A DNA stretch of 64,000 nt, from the NCBI RefSeq assembly GCF_004698125.1, contig NZ_ML214298.1, positions 434,001 to 498,000 on the forward strand, given 5' to 3'. Positions 1 to 8,591 of this stretch are shown here, in pieces; the first letter of the stretch is position 1; every line of letters starts with the position of its first letter. This DNA comes from Halosimplex halophilum. GTDB lineage: Archaea > Halobacteriota > Halobacteria > Halobacteriales > Haloarculaceae. A program made the translations under genes and the position numbers. The notes under the pieces are model-generated. The model had not been told where the DNA came from. It searched no databases and was given only the letters and a program-made list of their open reading frames with translations.

Positions 1-2
1 GG

Positions 3-1262
3 GAGATCGGGCTCGACGAGGAGTCCCACGTCGTCGTCCAGACCGTCCAGACGGTCGTCTCCGACCGCTTCGGCGAGCTCCAGCGCGAGTACGACGAACG
101 CACGTCCGACGAACACATCGCCCACGAGGAGATCCGGATGGTCGCGAAGGGGCTCGTCCCGGACAGGCTCACCTACGTCCTGCTGTCGGTCGCGAGCGCC
201 GTCGTCGCGACCGCCGGGCTGTTGCTCGACAGCGCGTCGATCGTCGTCGGGTCGATGGTGATCGCGCCGCTGATCGGGCCGGCCCTCTCGGCCAGCGTGG
301 GGACGGTCCTGGCCGACCGGGAGCTCACCAGGGAGGGGGTGACCTTCCAGGTCCTCGGGTTCGGGCTGGCCGTCGCGAGCGCGACCGCCTTCGCGCTGGT
401 CGTCCGGACGTTCTTCCTCGTCCCGCCGAACGTCGACGTGACCGCGATCGAGCAGATATCCGGGCGGCTCTCGCCGGACCTCCTCTCGCTGGTCGTCGCG
501 CTCGGGTCGGGCGCGGCCGGCGCCAGGAGCCTGACCGGGGACATCTCGACGCCGCTGGTCGGGGTCATGGTGGCGGCGGCGCTGATCCCGCCGACCGCCG
601 CCATCGGCATCGGCATCGCCTGGGGGCTGCCGGCGATCGTCCTCCGCGCCGGGCTGTTGGTGCTGGTCAACACGCTCTCGATCAACCTGATGGCGCTGGC
701 GACGCTGTGGCTCTCGGGCTACCGGGCCCACGGCGAGCGCGAGCGCCGGGGGGCGCGCCGCCGGGTACACAACTGGACCGTCGTCATCGCGGTCGCCGTG
801 CTCGTCCTCGCGGCGATCCTGGGCGCGTTCACCTACTCGGCGTACCGGGCCGGGGCGTCGACCGAGAGCGTCCGCGCCACCGCCCAGGAGGTCGTCGACA
901 GCGACCGGTACGCCGACCTGACGCTGACCGAGGTCACCGTCGAGTACGGCGACGAGCCGTTCAGCCGGACGCCGACCCGCGTCGTCGTGACGGTGACGGC
1001 GCCCGGCGGCGAGATCGACCCCGACCTCGACGACGACATCGAGACGGAACTGCGCCGGACGGCCGGCGTCACCGTCCCGGTCACCGTCCGGTTCATCCCG
1101 GTGTCGACGGCCGGCGGGAACGCGACGGCGACGCCCGCCGGGACCGGGACGGCGTCGACACCGCGGGCCGGGACGGGGGCGAGCGGTGTGCCGAACCCGC
1201 CGGGGGCGCGGCGTCTGACGCCTGACCGACTGGGGTTTATGGGTGAGGGACCCCTCCCGTAG
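3..1262 (+). CDS. DUF389 family membrane protein, 5'-truncated
   Basis: The reading frame is open from the first bases, so the true start lies before the window; 419 residues are visible. Several hydrophobic segments follow residue 45, starting with LTYVLLSVASAVVATAGLLL and including the conserved small-residue stretch around GSMVIAPLIGPALSASVGTV, which is typical of DUF389 (TIGR00341-type) proteins. After the last membrane segment comes a soluble domain of about 90 residues and a Thr/Ala/Gly/Pro-rich tail. Function of the family is unknown; transport has been suggested but not shown here. The gene ends 13 bases before the next start on the same strand. Confidence 0.8.
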   Translation, partial: EIGLDEESHVVVQTVQTVVSDRFGELQREYDERTSDEHIAHEEIRMVAKGLVPDRLTYVLLSVASAVVATAGLLLDSASIVVGSMVIAPLIGPALSASVGTVLADRELTREGVTFQVLGFGLAVASATAFALVVRTFFLVPPNVDVTAIEQISGRLSPDLLSLVVALGSGAAGARSLTGDISTPLVGVMVAAALIPPTAAIGIGIAWGLPAIVLRAGLLVLVNTLSINLMALATLWLSGYRAHGERERRGARRRVHNWTVVIAVAVLVLAAILGAFTYSAYRAGASTESVRATAQEVVDSDRYADLTLTEVTVEYGDEPFSRTPTRVVVTVTAPGGEIDPDLDDDIETELRRTAGVTVPVTVRFIPVSTAGGNATATPAGTGTASTPRAGTGASGVPNPPGARRLTPDRLGFMGEGPLP

Positions 1263-1275
1263 AACCGAGACGAGG

Positions 1276-1620
1276 ATGATCCCGACCACGGAACGCGGCG
1301 ACGAGAGCGGCGTCGGCGAGGCGAGCGGGGAGCGGTCGATCCCCATCGAGATCAGCGTCGCGACCGACGGCGACGAGCGGCCGCCGGTCGACGACGAGAC
1401 CCGCGTCGACGTGGAGGTCGACGGGCAGATGTACCCGACCGCGCGGCTGGCCGACGGCCGCTACGTCGCCTGGTGGTTCGAGACCGACGCGCCGGAGCTG
1501 TCGGACCCCGTGACCACCGAGTGGGTCGCCGCGCCCACCCGGTTCCTCGCCGCGGGCACCCTCCACGAGCTGTGGCAGGACCCCGCCGCCTTCGACCAGT
1601 TGCCCGACGGCGAGCTGTAG
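1276..1620 (+). CDS. Conserved hypothetical haloarchaeal protein
   Basis: A 114-residue acidic soluble protein with no signal peptide and no membrane segment. It contains an aromatic patch (YVAWWFETDAPELSDP) but no motif I can assign. I chose the ATG at 1276 because a TATA-like tttatggg lies at 1234-1241, giving a leader of about 12 nt. An in-frame ATG at 1243 would overlap the end of the preceding gene. Function unknown. Confidence 0.6.
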   Translation: MIPTTERGDESGVGEASGERSIPIEISVATDGDERPPVDDETRVDVEVDGQMYPTARLADGRYVAWWFETDAPELSDPVTTEWVAAPTRFLAAGTLHELWQDPAAFDQLPDGEL

Positions 1621-1743
1621 CGCGGCCGAACGGACGGCTCGAACGGCACTGACTTCCTCCCGACCGCCGCGACCTCTCCACAGCGGCGAGCCTTCCGCGG
1701 CCACCAGGCTGAATGGCGTCCCGTCCGTTGTGCGAGTGGACAG

Positions 1744-2031
1744 ATGCCCACCTACATCACGGAGGTCGACGTGAACGAGGCTGAGTACCAGAACCCGCAG
1801 GAACTCGTCTCGATCTGGGGGGCGATCCGCGAGGACATCAGGGACCTCGGCGGCGAGGTCGTCGACTCCCACGCCGTGCTCGGCGACTACGACTTCCTGG
1901 TCGTCTACGCCGTCGACGACCGGGAGCGGGCGTTCCAGGTGACGCAGGTCATCGAGCGCCACGGGCTCGACACGAAGACCATGCAGGGGCTCCCGATCGA
2001 CCGGATCGGCGAACTCGTCGAGGACGTGTGA
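1744..2031 (+). CDS. GYD domain protein
   Basis: A 95-residue protein matching the GYD family, a small ferredoxin-like alpha/beta fold related to Lrp/AsnC ligand-binding domains. The family-naming GDYDFLVVY-type motif sits at about residues 47-55, preceded by the helix IWGAIREDIRDLGGEVVDSH. It lacks any DNA-binding domain, so it probably senses a ligand or assembles as an oligomer; the ligand is unknown. It is followed convergently, 28 bp away, by the site-2 protease gene. Confidence 0.8.
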   Translation: MPTYITEVDVNEAEYQNPQELVSIWGAIREDIRDLGGEVVDSHAVLGDYDFLVVYAVDDRERAFQVTQVIERHGLDTKTMQGLPIDRIGELVEDV

Positions 2032-2059
2032 GCGTGCGGGAACCGCCGTCGGCCCCGGA

Positions 2060-3271
2060 TCAGGACTGGCGCGACTCCTCGGGTCGGAACACGTCGGGGC
2101 CCGTCGAGTCGGCGGGTTCCGACTGGTAGCGGCCGCTGGACTTGATGATCGACAGCGCGCTCATGATGTCCGTCCGGGTGATCAGCCCGACGAACTCGTC
2201 GTCGTCCATGACGAGCAGTCGGCCGACGGCGTGCGAATCCAGCTCCTCCAGCGCCGTCATCACGTCGTCGTCGGGCGCGACCGTGTAGAGGTCCGTCGAC
2301 ATGACTTCCTCGACCCGGTAGGCGTCCCGTTCGACCTCCCGCACCGCGCGGGCGTCCTCCAGCGTGACGAGGCCGACGATCTCCCCGTCGCGCTCGACGG
2401 GGTAACCGGTGTGGCGCTCGCGGAACATCGTCTCGATCAGCTCGGCGACCGACAGGTCGTCGTCGACGGCGGTCACGCGGTCGGCGGGGGTCATCACGTC
2501 CTCGACGGTGACGCCCTCGAAGGCCGCCCGCATCACCGTCTGCTGGGCCTCGCTGGCCGCGCCGATGTAGATGAAGAAGGCGATGGCGACCAGGAAGAGG
2601 CCGCCGCCGCCGAACAGGCCGAACAGGCCGAGGAGGATCGCGAACACCTTCCCGACCTCGGCGGCGATCTCGGTGGCGCGGGCGTAGGGCCGGGTGCGGT
2701 TGAGCAGCGCCCGGAGGACCCGGCCGCCGTCCATCGGGAAGCCGGGCAGGAGGTTGAACCCCGCGAGCACGACGTTCATCAGCGCCAGGTAGCCGAGGAC
2801 GAACGCCGCGGCCGCGAGCGCCAGGGACTCGCCCGCCGGCACCGCGAGGAAGGCGGCGTAGGAGACGGCGCCGAGCGCGACGCTGACGACCGGGCCGGCG
2901 ATGGCGATGAGGAACTCCTGGCGCCAGTCCTCGGGCATCTCGTCGAGCTGGGCGATGCCGCCGAAGATCCACAGCGTGATCGACGAGATGGGGAAGCCGT
3001 AGCGCATCGCGACCAGCGAGTGGCCCAGCTCGTGGAGGACGACGCCGACGAACAGCCCCAGCGCCGCGACCAGCCCCAGCGCCAGCGAGAGTTCGGTCGA
3101 GGCCGTCAGGGTGTCGACGGGGATCGACGACCCGAACAGGTCGTTGACGATCTCGACGTACCGGCCGATCTGCGACCCGATCGCCCAGGCGAACAGCGGC
3201 AGGACGAGCAGGAACGTCAGGTCCACGTCGATCGGGATACCGAACGCGCTCCCCAGCCGGAATCGTCGCAT
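2060..3271 (-). CDS. Site-2 protease (M50) with C-terminal CBS pair
   Basis: A 403-residue polytopic metalloprotease. The zinc motif HELGH is at residues 80-84 in a membrane segment, and the third ligand motif NLLPGFPMDGG is at about 173-183, as in M50B intramembrane proteases. Two CBS domains follow (about 255-310 and 320-375), each with a GLVT/GLIT core, and probably bind adenine nucleotides to control activity. Such proteins cleave substrates within the membrane; the substrate here is unknown. A TTAAGG box on the minus strand near 3295-3300 supports the ATG at 3271 as a leaderless start. Confidence 0.9.
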   Translation of the reverse strand: MRRFRLGSAFGIPIDVDLTFLLVLPLFAWAIGSQIGRYVEIVNDLFGSSIPVDTLTASTELSLALGLVAALGLFVGVVLHELGHSLVAMRYGFPISSITLWIFGGIAQLDEMPEDWRQEFLIAIAGPVVSVALGAVSYAAFLAVPAGESLALAAAAFVLGYLALMNVVLAGFNLLPGFPMDGGRVLRALLNRTRPYARATEIAAEVGKVFAILLGLFGLFGGGGLFLVAIAFFIYIGAASEAQQTVMRAAFEGVTVEDVMTPADRVTAVDDDLSVAELIETMFRERHTGYPVERDGEIVGLVTLEDARAVREVERDAYRVEEVMSTDLYTVAPDDDVMTALEELDSHAVGRLLVMDDDEFVGLITRTDIMSALSIIKSSGRYQSEPADSTGPDVFRPEESRQS

Positions 3272-3393
3272 ACCCGAGGGTAGTGCCGCCGCGCCCTTAA
3301 GCCCGTGTGCAAGTGCCGGGACCTGCCGCCCGCTCTCGCCCTGCCGTCAGCCGTTCGCGCGTTCGCCGTCTGCCGGACGGCTCTCCCGCCCGC

Positions 3394-5376
3394 TCAGTCG
3401 AACTTCTCCAGCAGTTCCACGTAGAAGCCGTCGCGCTCGTCGGCGAGTTTCTCGACGATGAGCTCCGGCGTCGAGCGGGCGAGCACGTCCTTGACCGGCG
3501 AGCGCTCGACGACGAGTTCGCCGTCGACCAGCCCCTTGGCCTCGATGCCGTCGACGGCCAGGTCGGTGCGGGCGGCGTCCCGGATCTCGCGTGCGAGGTG
3601 GGTGACGAAGACGGCGGTGGCGTCGGTAGCGTCGAACGCCTCGAGGATGCCGGCCATGATCTTCGCGCTCGCGCCGGGCTCGGTGATGCTCTCCAGCTCG
3701 TCGACGAGGACGACCACGTCGCCGGCCTCGCCCGACCGGACCGCCTCGACGAGGCTCCCGAACTCCCGGAGCGTGGACTCGAAGGCGCCCGCGTCCAGCG
3801 TCCCCTGGGTCTTGGCGTGGTAGTGCAGCTCCTCGACGTGCTCGACGCGGGCGCGGTCGGCCGGGACGGGCAGGCCCATGTGCGCGAGCGTGACCGTCAG
3901 CGCGACCAGGTCGAGCACGGAGGTCTTCCCGCCGCTGTTGACGCCCGTCAGGAGGGCGACGCCCTCGACCCGGTAGTCGACGGGGTCGACCGCCTCGTAG
4001 GGCACGTCCAGAAGCGGCGAGCGGCCGCCCTCGACGGCGACCCCCTCGCCGCCGATCTCGGGCAGCGTGGCGTCGTACGCCTCGGCGAAGCGGGCGATGG
4101 TCAGTTCCACGTCGAGTTCGAGCGCGGCCTCGGCGAGCCGTTCGGCGTCTTCGCGGGCGTCGGCCAGATCCGTCGCCACCTCGCGCTTGAGGCGGGTCGC
4201 CCGGCGGTCGCGGGCGGTGGTGAGCTCCTCGCGGAGCCGGGAGACGACCTCCTCGTCGCGCTCGACGGGGAAGGTCGGCTGGTCGGGGAACGCCCGGCGG
4301 GCCATGTCGGCGTAGTCGTCCAGCCCGAGGGCGTCGACGAGGTGGTCGCGGGCGTCGTCGACGGCTTCGGCGTACTCGTCGGCGAGTTCGCGCTGGAGCA
4401 GCGAGTCGACGCCGGCGCCCTGCTCGACCAGCGAGAGGAGGTCCGCGCCCTCGATGGTCACGTCTCGCTCCTCGATGGCCTCCCGGAGGCGGTCGTTGGC
4501 GACGCTCTCGGCGGTCGAGACGGCGGCGTCGAGGTCGTCGACGGCGGTCTGTAACTGCTGGAGGCGGTCGTCGTCCGCGACGTTGCCCTCGTCGTCGATG
4601 CGGGCGAGCGCGTCGGCCAGTTCGTCCAGGTCGCAGGGCGGGTCCAGGTCGGCGACGCGGTGGACCTCGATGGCCGCCCGCAGGCGGTTGCGGTTGTGGG
4701 CGAAGAAGGCGAGGGTGCGCTCGGGGACGACGGTCGCGGGGTCGTCCAGCGCGTCGGGTTCGACGCGCACGTCGCCCTCGACCTCGACGCCGGTGAACGC
4801 GTCGTCGAGCGCGACGACGGTGGCGTAGCCCCGCGCGAGGTCGGCCAGCCCGCGGGCGTCGTCGACGATCTCGACGCTGACCTCGGGCAGGGCCTCCTGG
4901 GCGCGGGCGTAGGTCTCGGCGTCGGTCGTGGCGAGACAGCGGTCACGGACCCGGACGCTCGGCGGCGACTCCAGCGGTTCGACCCCGGCCAGCGCGCCGC
5001 GGACCTCGTCGTCGGGGTCCCGCTCCATCGCCCGGGCGGCGAACTCGCGGGCCTCCTCGACCCGCGAACGGGAGGGCGAGGGGTAGAACGTCTCCAGGCG
5101 GCGCTCGGCGTAGCGGGTGACGGCGTGGTCGGCGACGAGATCGAGGGCGTCGCGGTAGATCTCCTGGGCGCGCGAGGTGGCGGCGAACCCGCCGGGGTCG
5201 CCGTGCTCGCGGCGGATGGCGGCGCGGGCGATGCGGGCGGCCCGGCCGTCGCTGATGCCCGGCGCGCGGGCCAGCGCGGCCACGTCCCCGTCGCGCAGCG
5301 CCCGCTCGGGGTCGTCGAGTTCCGCCAGCGCCTCGGCCGTCTTCTCGCCGACCCCAGGGATCGTCTCGATGTCCAT
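3394..5376 (-). CDS. MutS5-like ATPase with N-terminal helix-hairpin-helix
   Basis: A 660-residue protein. The N-terminus (IPGVGEKTAEAL, then APGISDGRAARIA) is a helix-hairpin-helix pair that should bind DNA. The middle is a charged, probably coiled-coil region. The C-terminal half is a MutS-type ABC ATPase with Walker A GVNSGGKTS at about residue 480 and Walker B VVVLVDELES at about 555. The mismatch-recognition domain of MutS1 is absent, which fits the archaeal MutS5/MutS2-like group rather than classical mismatch repair. The minus-strand sequence gggatttttctcc at 5398-5410 is a good TATA box for the ATG at 5376. Confidence 0.85.
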   Translation of the reverse strand: MDIETIPGVGEKTAEALAELDDPERALRDGDVAALARAPGISDGRAARIARAAIRREHGDPGGFAATSRAQEIYRDALDLVADHAVTRYAERRLETFYPSPSRSRVEEAREFAARAMERDPDDEVRGALAGVEPLESPPSVRVRDRCLATTDAETYARAQEALPEVSVEIVDDARGLADLARGYATVVALDDAFTGVEVEGDVRVEPDALDDPATVVPERTLAFFAHNRNRLRAAIEVHRVADLDPPCDLDELADALARIDDEGNVADDDRLQQLQTAVDDLDAAVSTAESVANDRLREAIEERDVTIEGADLLSLVEQGAGVDSLLQRELADEYAEAVDDARDHLVDALGLDDYADMARRAFPDQPTFPVERDEEVVSRLREELTTARDRRATRLKREVATDLADAREDAERLAEAALELDVELTIARFAEAYDATLPEIGGEGVAVEGGRSPLLDVPYEAVDPVDYRVEGVALLTGVNSGGKTSVLDLVALTVTLAHMGLPVPADRARVEHVEELHYHAKTQGTLDAGAFESTLREFGSLVEAVRSGEAGDVVVLVDELESITEPGASAKIMAGILEAFDATDATAVFVTHLAREIRDAARTDLAVDGIEAKGLVDGELVVERSPVKDVLARSTPELIVEKLADERDGFYVELLEKFD

Positions 5377-5442
5377 CTACCCGCCACATTACCACCGGCG
5401 GAGAAAAATCCCGCGCCTGTGTGGGGACGCGCCGGCGGCCCC

Positions 5443-6426
5443 TCACTCGTTCCACGGCCAGTCCTCCGGCGGCGCGAACGGGCCGGCCGAGACGGTGTAG
5501 CGCATCACCGTCGACACGCGCAGCAGTCGCACCACGAGGAGCACGAGCGGGGCGAACACCACCGCGACCGCGGCGCTGATCGCCCACGGCAGGGCCCACC
5601 CGGGGAGCGTCGCCCCGTTCGAGCGGTACAGCAGCGGGACGGCGAGCGCGACGAGCAGCGCCGGGAGGCTCACGTAGATGATCTCCCGCGAGAGCTTCGT
5701 GAGCTCCTGATGGAGCGCGAGCGTCTTGTAGTACTGGCGGGCCACCGAGAGGTGCCCGAGCAGCCTGTCGACCGCGTCGACGTCGTCGGCGACCGGGTCG
5801 GGCAGGTCCGCGCCGGCGGTGACCGCCCGGAGTCGGCGGTGGAACCGCGCGTAGTCCGACCCCGCGGTCAGCGAGATGACCCTGACCGGCTCCATCTCGC
5901 CGGAGACGCGCTCGATCGACTCGGCGTAGCCCGAGAGGTCGCCGGCGAGCGCGGCGAGGTCGTCCCCCGCGTCGGCTCCGGCGGCGGTCGCCCGTCGCGA
6001 GGCGCGCAGCGAGTCGGCCCGGTCGTCGATCGCCTCGCCGATCGCCCCGACGAACTCGGCGGCGTCGACCGGCACCGTCGTCCGGTCGCCCGCCTCGGCG
6101 ACCGCCTCCCGGAGGTCGACGCCCTTCTCGTAGCGCTCGCGCAGCGAGGGCGGCTTGCCGAACGCCTGCGAGGAGACGAGCTGGTTGACCGTCAGCGTCA
6201 GCGTGACGAGCGTGAACACGCCGGCGGTGACGCCGCTCCCGAACACCGTCGGCACGTTGCCGCTCGGCCCGACCGCGAGGACGCCCGCGGCGACGGCGAC
6301 GCGGACGACCGCGAAGACGACGGCGCAGACGACCGCCGCGATCAGCCAGCGGTTCCCGTCGAGAAACAGCCAGTGGCGGAGTCCGTTCCCGCCCGCGTCG
6401 CCGGCGGCGTCGTCGCCCTCACCCAT
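5443..6426 (-). CDS. Four-helix membrane protein, conserved hypothetical
   Basis: A 327-residue protein with two membrane segments near the N-terminus (WLIAAVVCAVVFAVVRVAV and the stretch around GVFTLVTLTLTVNQLV), a central soluble helical region of about 170 residues, and two more segments near the C-terminus. The open frame extends upstream to 6627, but that part is Arg/Pro-rich and looks non-coding, so I place the start at the ATG at 6426 (MGEGDD). I do not recognise the family. The layout resembles bestrophin-like or other four-helix channel proteins, but no signature supports that. Confidence 0.65.
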   Translation of the reverse strand: MGEGDDAAGDAGGNGLRHWLFLDGNRWLIAAVVCAVVFAVVRVAVAAGVLAVGPSGNVPTVFGSGVTAGVFTLVTLTLTVNQLVSSQAFGKPPSLRERYEKGVDLREAVAEAGDRTTVPVDAAEFVGAIGEAIDDRADSLRASRRATAAGADAGDDLAALAGDLSGYAESIERVSGEMEPVRVISLTAGSDYARFHRRLRAVTAGADLPDPVADDVDAVDRLLGHLSVARQYYKTLALHQELTKLSREIIYVSLPALLVALAVPLLYRSNGATLPGWALPWAISAAVAVVFAPLVLLVVRLLRVSTVMRYTVSAGPFAPPEDWPWNE

Positions 6427-6623
6427 GCCGGAGCGCGGCCCCGCGAGTTCGCCCGACCGCCCGCTGCGACGGCACCGCCGCCCCGGCGGCGTCGAGCCCG
6501 CGCCACCGGCTCGACGCCCGGAAGCGAGAAGCGCGTTCCATACCGGACGGTCGGCCGTCGCGCCCAAAGGGCTGAGGCAGGCACTCGCCGGCGGCGGACG
6601 GGACACGCTCCGCGCCGGTCCGC

Positions 6624-7277
6624 TCACTCGAAGGCCGCCCGGACGAGCGCCCGCTCGGCCTTCTGGAGGTGTTCGCTCGCCGTGGCGGGCGCGCAGTCGA
6701 GCGCGTCGGCGACGTCCTCGTGGGTCGCCTCTCGCGGCACGTCGTAGTAGCCCAGCTCCAGCGCCGTCTCGACGGCCTCCGCCTGGCGGTCGGTCAGCCC
6801 CGCGGCGACCCGTTCGGGCGGGCCGTCGTACTCGCCGACGCGCTCGACGGTCACCGACAGGAGGTCCCGCGCCTCGGAGACGGCCGCCCGCAGGTCGTCC
6901 GGTTCGCCCAGGACCCGGAACACCGCCTCCCCGTCCGGGTACAGGTCGACGGGCGTCGTCATCACGAGGCTGCCCTCGGTGAACACCCCGTGGAGCGCGA
7001 GTTCGAGGTCCGACGCCGCCGCGCGGACGTAGCAGAGCCCCCGATCGCCCTCGTCGGCGACGACCTCGTGGTCGAGGACCGCCGGCGTCGCTTCGAGCGC
7101 CTCGTCCATCGCCGCCACGTCGCCCGTCACGCCGGTCACGTAGGTCCGCGGCCCGCTCTCGGAGACGCCGCCGAACCGCAGTCGCAGGCGCTCGACCCCC
7201 TCGCAGCCGGCCATCGCCGCGTGGACCGGCAGCGGCGGCTCCGCGGGGAACCGGAGCCTGACACGCGCGAACTTCAT
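6624..7277 (-). CDS. Bat-type HTH_10 transcriptional regulator
   Basis: A 217-residue regulator. The first 155 residues form an alpha/beta sensor region of the kind found before HTH_10 domains. The last 55 residues (from LTDRQAEAVETALELGYYDV) are the HTH_10 winged helix, with the usual PREATHEDVADALDCAPATASEHLQKAE pattern read in parts. Its targets are unknown. A minus-strand TTTTAG box at 7303-7308 sits about 29 bp before the ATG at 7277, indicating a leaderless start and ruling out the longer frame. It is divergent from larE, and the two genes are 136 bp apart. Confidence 0.88.
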   Translation of the reverse strand: MKFARVRLRFPAEPPLPVHAAMAGCEGVERLRLRFGGVSESGPRTYVTGVTGDVAAMDEALEATPAVLDHEVVADEGDRGLCYVRAAASDLELALHGVFTEGSLVMTTPVDLYPDGEAVFRVLGEPDDLRAAVSEARDLLSVTVERVGEYDGPPERVAAGLTDRQAEAVETALELGYYDVPREATHEDVADALDCAPATASEHLQKAERALVRAAFE

Positions 7278-7413
7278 GCGCGAGTACTCCGCCGCCGGGT
7301 CGCTAAAACCACGGGATTGCCGCCGGCGGGCCGCGGCGGGGGGCCGAACCCGTTCGCCCGGCGCCGAGCGGTCGAACAACGGGCTTTTGGCCGTTCACTC
7401 CGAACTGCCGGCG

Positions 7414-8328
7414 ATGAGCACTCCGGTCGCCGACAAGCTCGCCGCCGCGCGCGCCGACCTGGCCGACCGCGACGGCGTCCTCGTCGCCTTCTCCGGCGGC
7501 GTGGACTCCAGCGCCGTCGCCGCCATCGCCCACGACGCGCTCGGCGACGACGCCGTCGCCTGCACGGCCAAAAGCGAGACCCTGCCCGACGCCGAACTCG
7601 ACGACGCCCGCCGCGTCGCCGAGGAGATCGGCATCCGCCACGAGATCGTCGAGTTCTCCGAGCTCGACAGCCAGGCGTTCGTCGAGAACGGCGACGACCG
7701 CTGTTACCACTGCCGCACCATGCGGCTCGGCGCGATGTTCGACCACGCCGCGGAACTGGGCATCGACGTGGTCTGCGACGGGACCAACGCCTCCGACCCC
7801 GGCGAGGGCCACCGCCCCGGCCTGCAGGCGGTCGAGGAACTCGACGCCTACTCCCCCCTGCTGGAGCACGGCATCGTCAAGTCCGAGGTCCGGGAGATCG
7901 CCGACGACTACGGCCTCTCGGTCGCGGACAAGCCCTCGATGGCCTGCCTGTCCTCGCGGATCCCCACGGGCCTCGAAGTGACCGAGGAGCGCCTCTCGCG
8001 CATCGAGCAGGCCGAGACCGTCCTGCGGACCTGGGGCTTCGAGCAGTTCCGCGTGCGCGACCACGACGGCATCGCCCGCATCGAGGTCGGCGAGGACGAG
8101 CTGGAGGACGCGCTGGACCCGGAGTTCGTCCGCGCCGCCCGCCAGTACATCGGCGAACTCGGCTTCGACCACGTCACGCTCGACCTCGACGGCTACCGCA
8201 CCGGCAGCGTCAGCCCCGCCGACGAAGCGGACGACAGCGAGGAGGGCGCCGACGAGTCCGCGGACAGCGGCGACCCCGTCGTCGAGGACGTGTTCGGCAC
8301 CGACTACCCCACCGCCGACGAGATCTGA
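7414..8328 (+). CDS. larE: LarE-type ATP-dependent sacrificial sulfur transferase
   Basis: A 304-residue PP-loop protein: FSGGVDSSAV at about residues 26-35 is the ATP pyrophosphatase loop. LarE adenylates and sulfurates the nickel-pincer nucleotide precursor of lactate racemase. Two cysteines occur in RCYHCR and a third in ACLSSRIPTG, which matches the three-cysteine variants that bind an iron-sulfur cluster rather than those sacrificing one cysteine. The last 35 residues are an acidic tail. The TATA-like cttttgg at 7384-7390 supports the ATG at 7414. No larA, larB or larC lies in this window, so the acceptor is uncertain. Confidence 0.85.
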   Translation: MSTPVADKLAAARADLADRDGVLVAFSGGVDSSAVAAIAHDALGDDAVACTAKSETLPDAELDDARRVAEEIGIRHEIVEFSELDSQAFVENGDDRCYHCRTMRLGAMFDHAAELGIDVVCDGTNASDPGEGHRPGLQAVEELDAYSPLLEHGIVKSEVREIADDYGLSVADKPSMACLSSRIPTGLEVTEERLSRIEQAETVLRTWGFEQFRVRDHDGIARIEVGEDELEDALDPEFVRAARQYIGELGFDHVTLDLDGYRTGSVSPADEADDSEEGADESADSGDPVVEDVFGTDYPTADEI

Positions 8329-8426
8329 GACCGGCTTTCTACGCGGCGCGCGCTGTCGCGCGCGTTCATGCGCGCGACGGAACTGCGCGAGGGATGAGCA
8401 TCGCAGGCCGGAGGCCGAGAAGCGCA

Positions 8427-8591
8427 ATCGGCTGGGGAGGTGTGTGGCCGTCTGCGGTGCTGTGCGGTCGCGGTGGCGGTGCTGTCCTGGCGGACTGAAA
8501 GGGCGAGGCGCGCTCGCGCTTGTTCAGTCGTCTGAGCGGGCCACTATCCGCGCGGGCGGTGCGGAGAGCGCGGATATCCCGCTCAGCGACC
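8427..8591 (+). ncRNA. Conserved two-hairpin element, copy A (candidate structured RNA)
   Basis: No protein gene lies here. Two stem-loops are visible. Hairpin 1 (8493-8529) pairs GACTGAA with TTCAGTC. Hairpin 2 (8533-8585) has an outer stem TGAGCGGG/CCCGCTCA and an inner stem TATCCGCGC/GCGCGGATA. The same sequence recurs on the minus strand at 28825-29028 with both stems intact. Expression as RNA is an inference; it could act as DNA instead. The 98 bases before it (8329-8426) hold GC-rich palindromes such as CGCGCG runs but no gene. Confidence 0.5.

Noticed and set aside
6427-6627. N-terminal extension of the membrane protein gene to 6627
   Set aside because: The extra 67 residues are Arg/Pro/Gly-rich with no domain; the ATG at 6426 starts a normal acidic haloarchaeal N-terminus.
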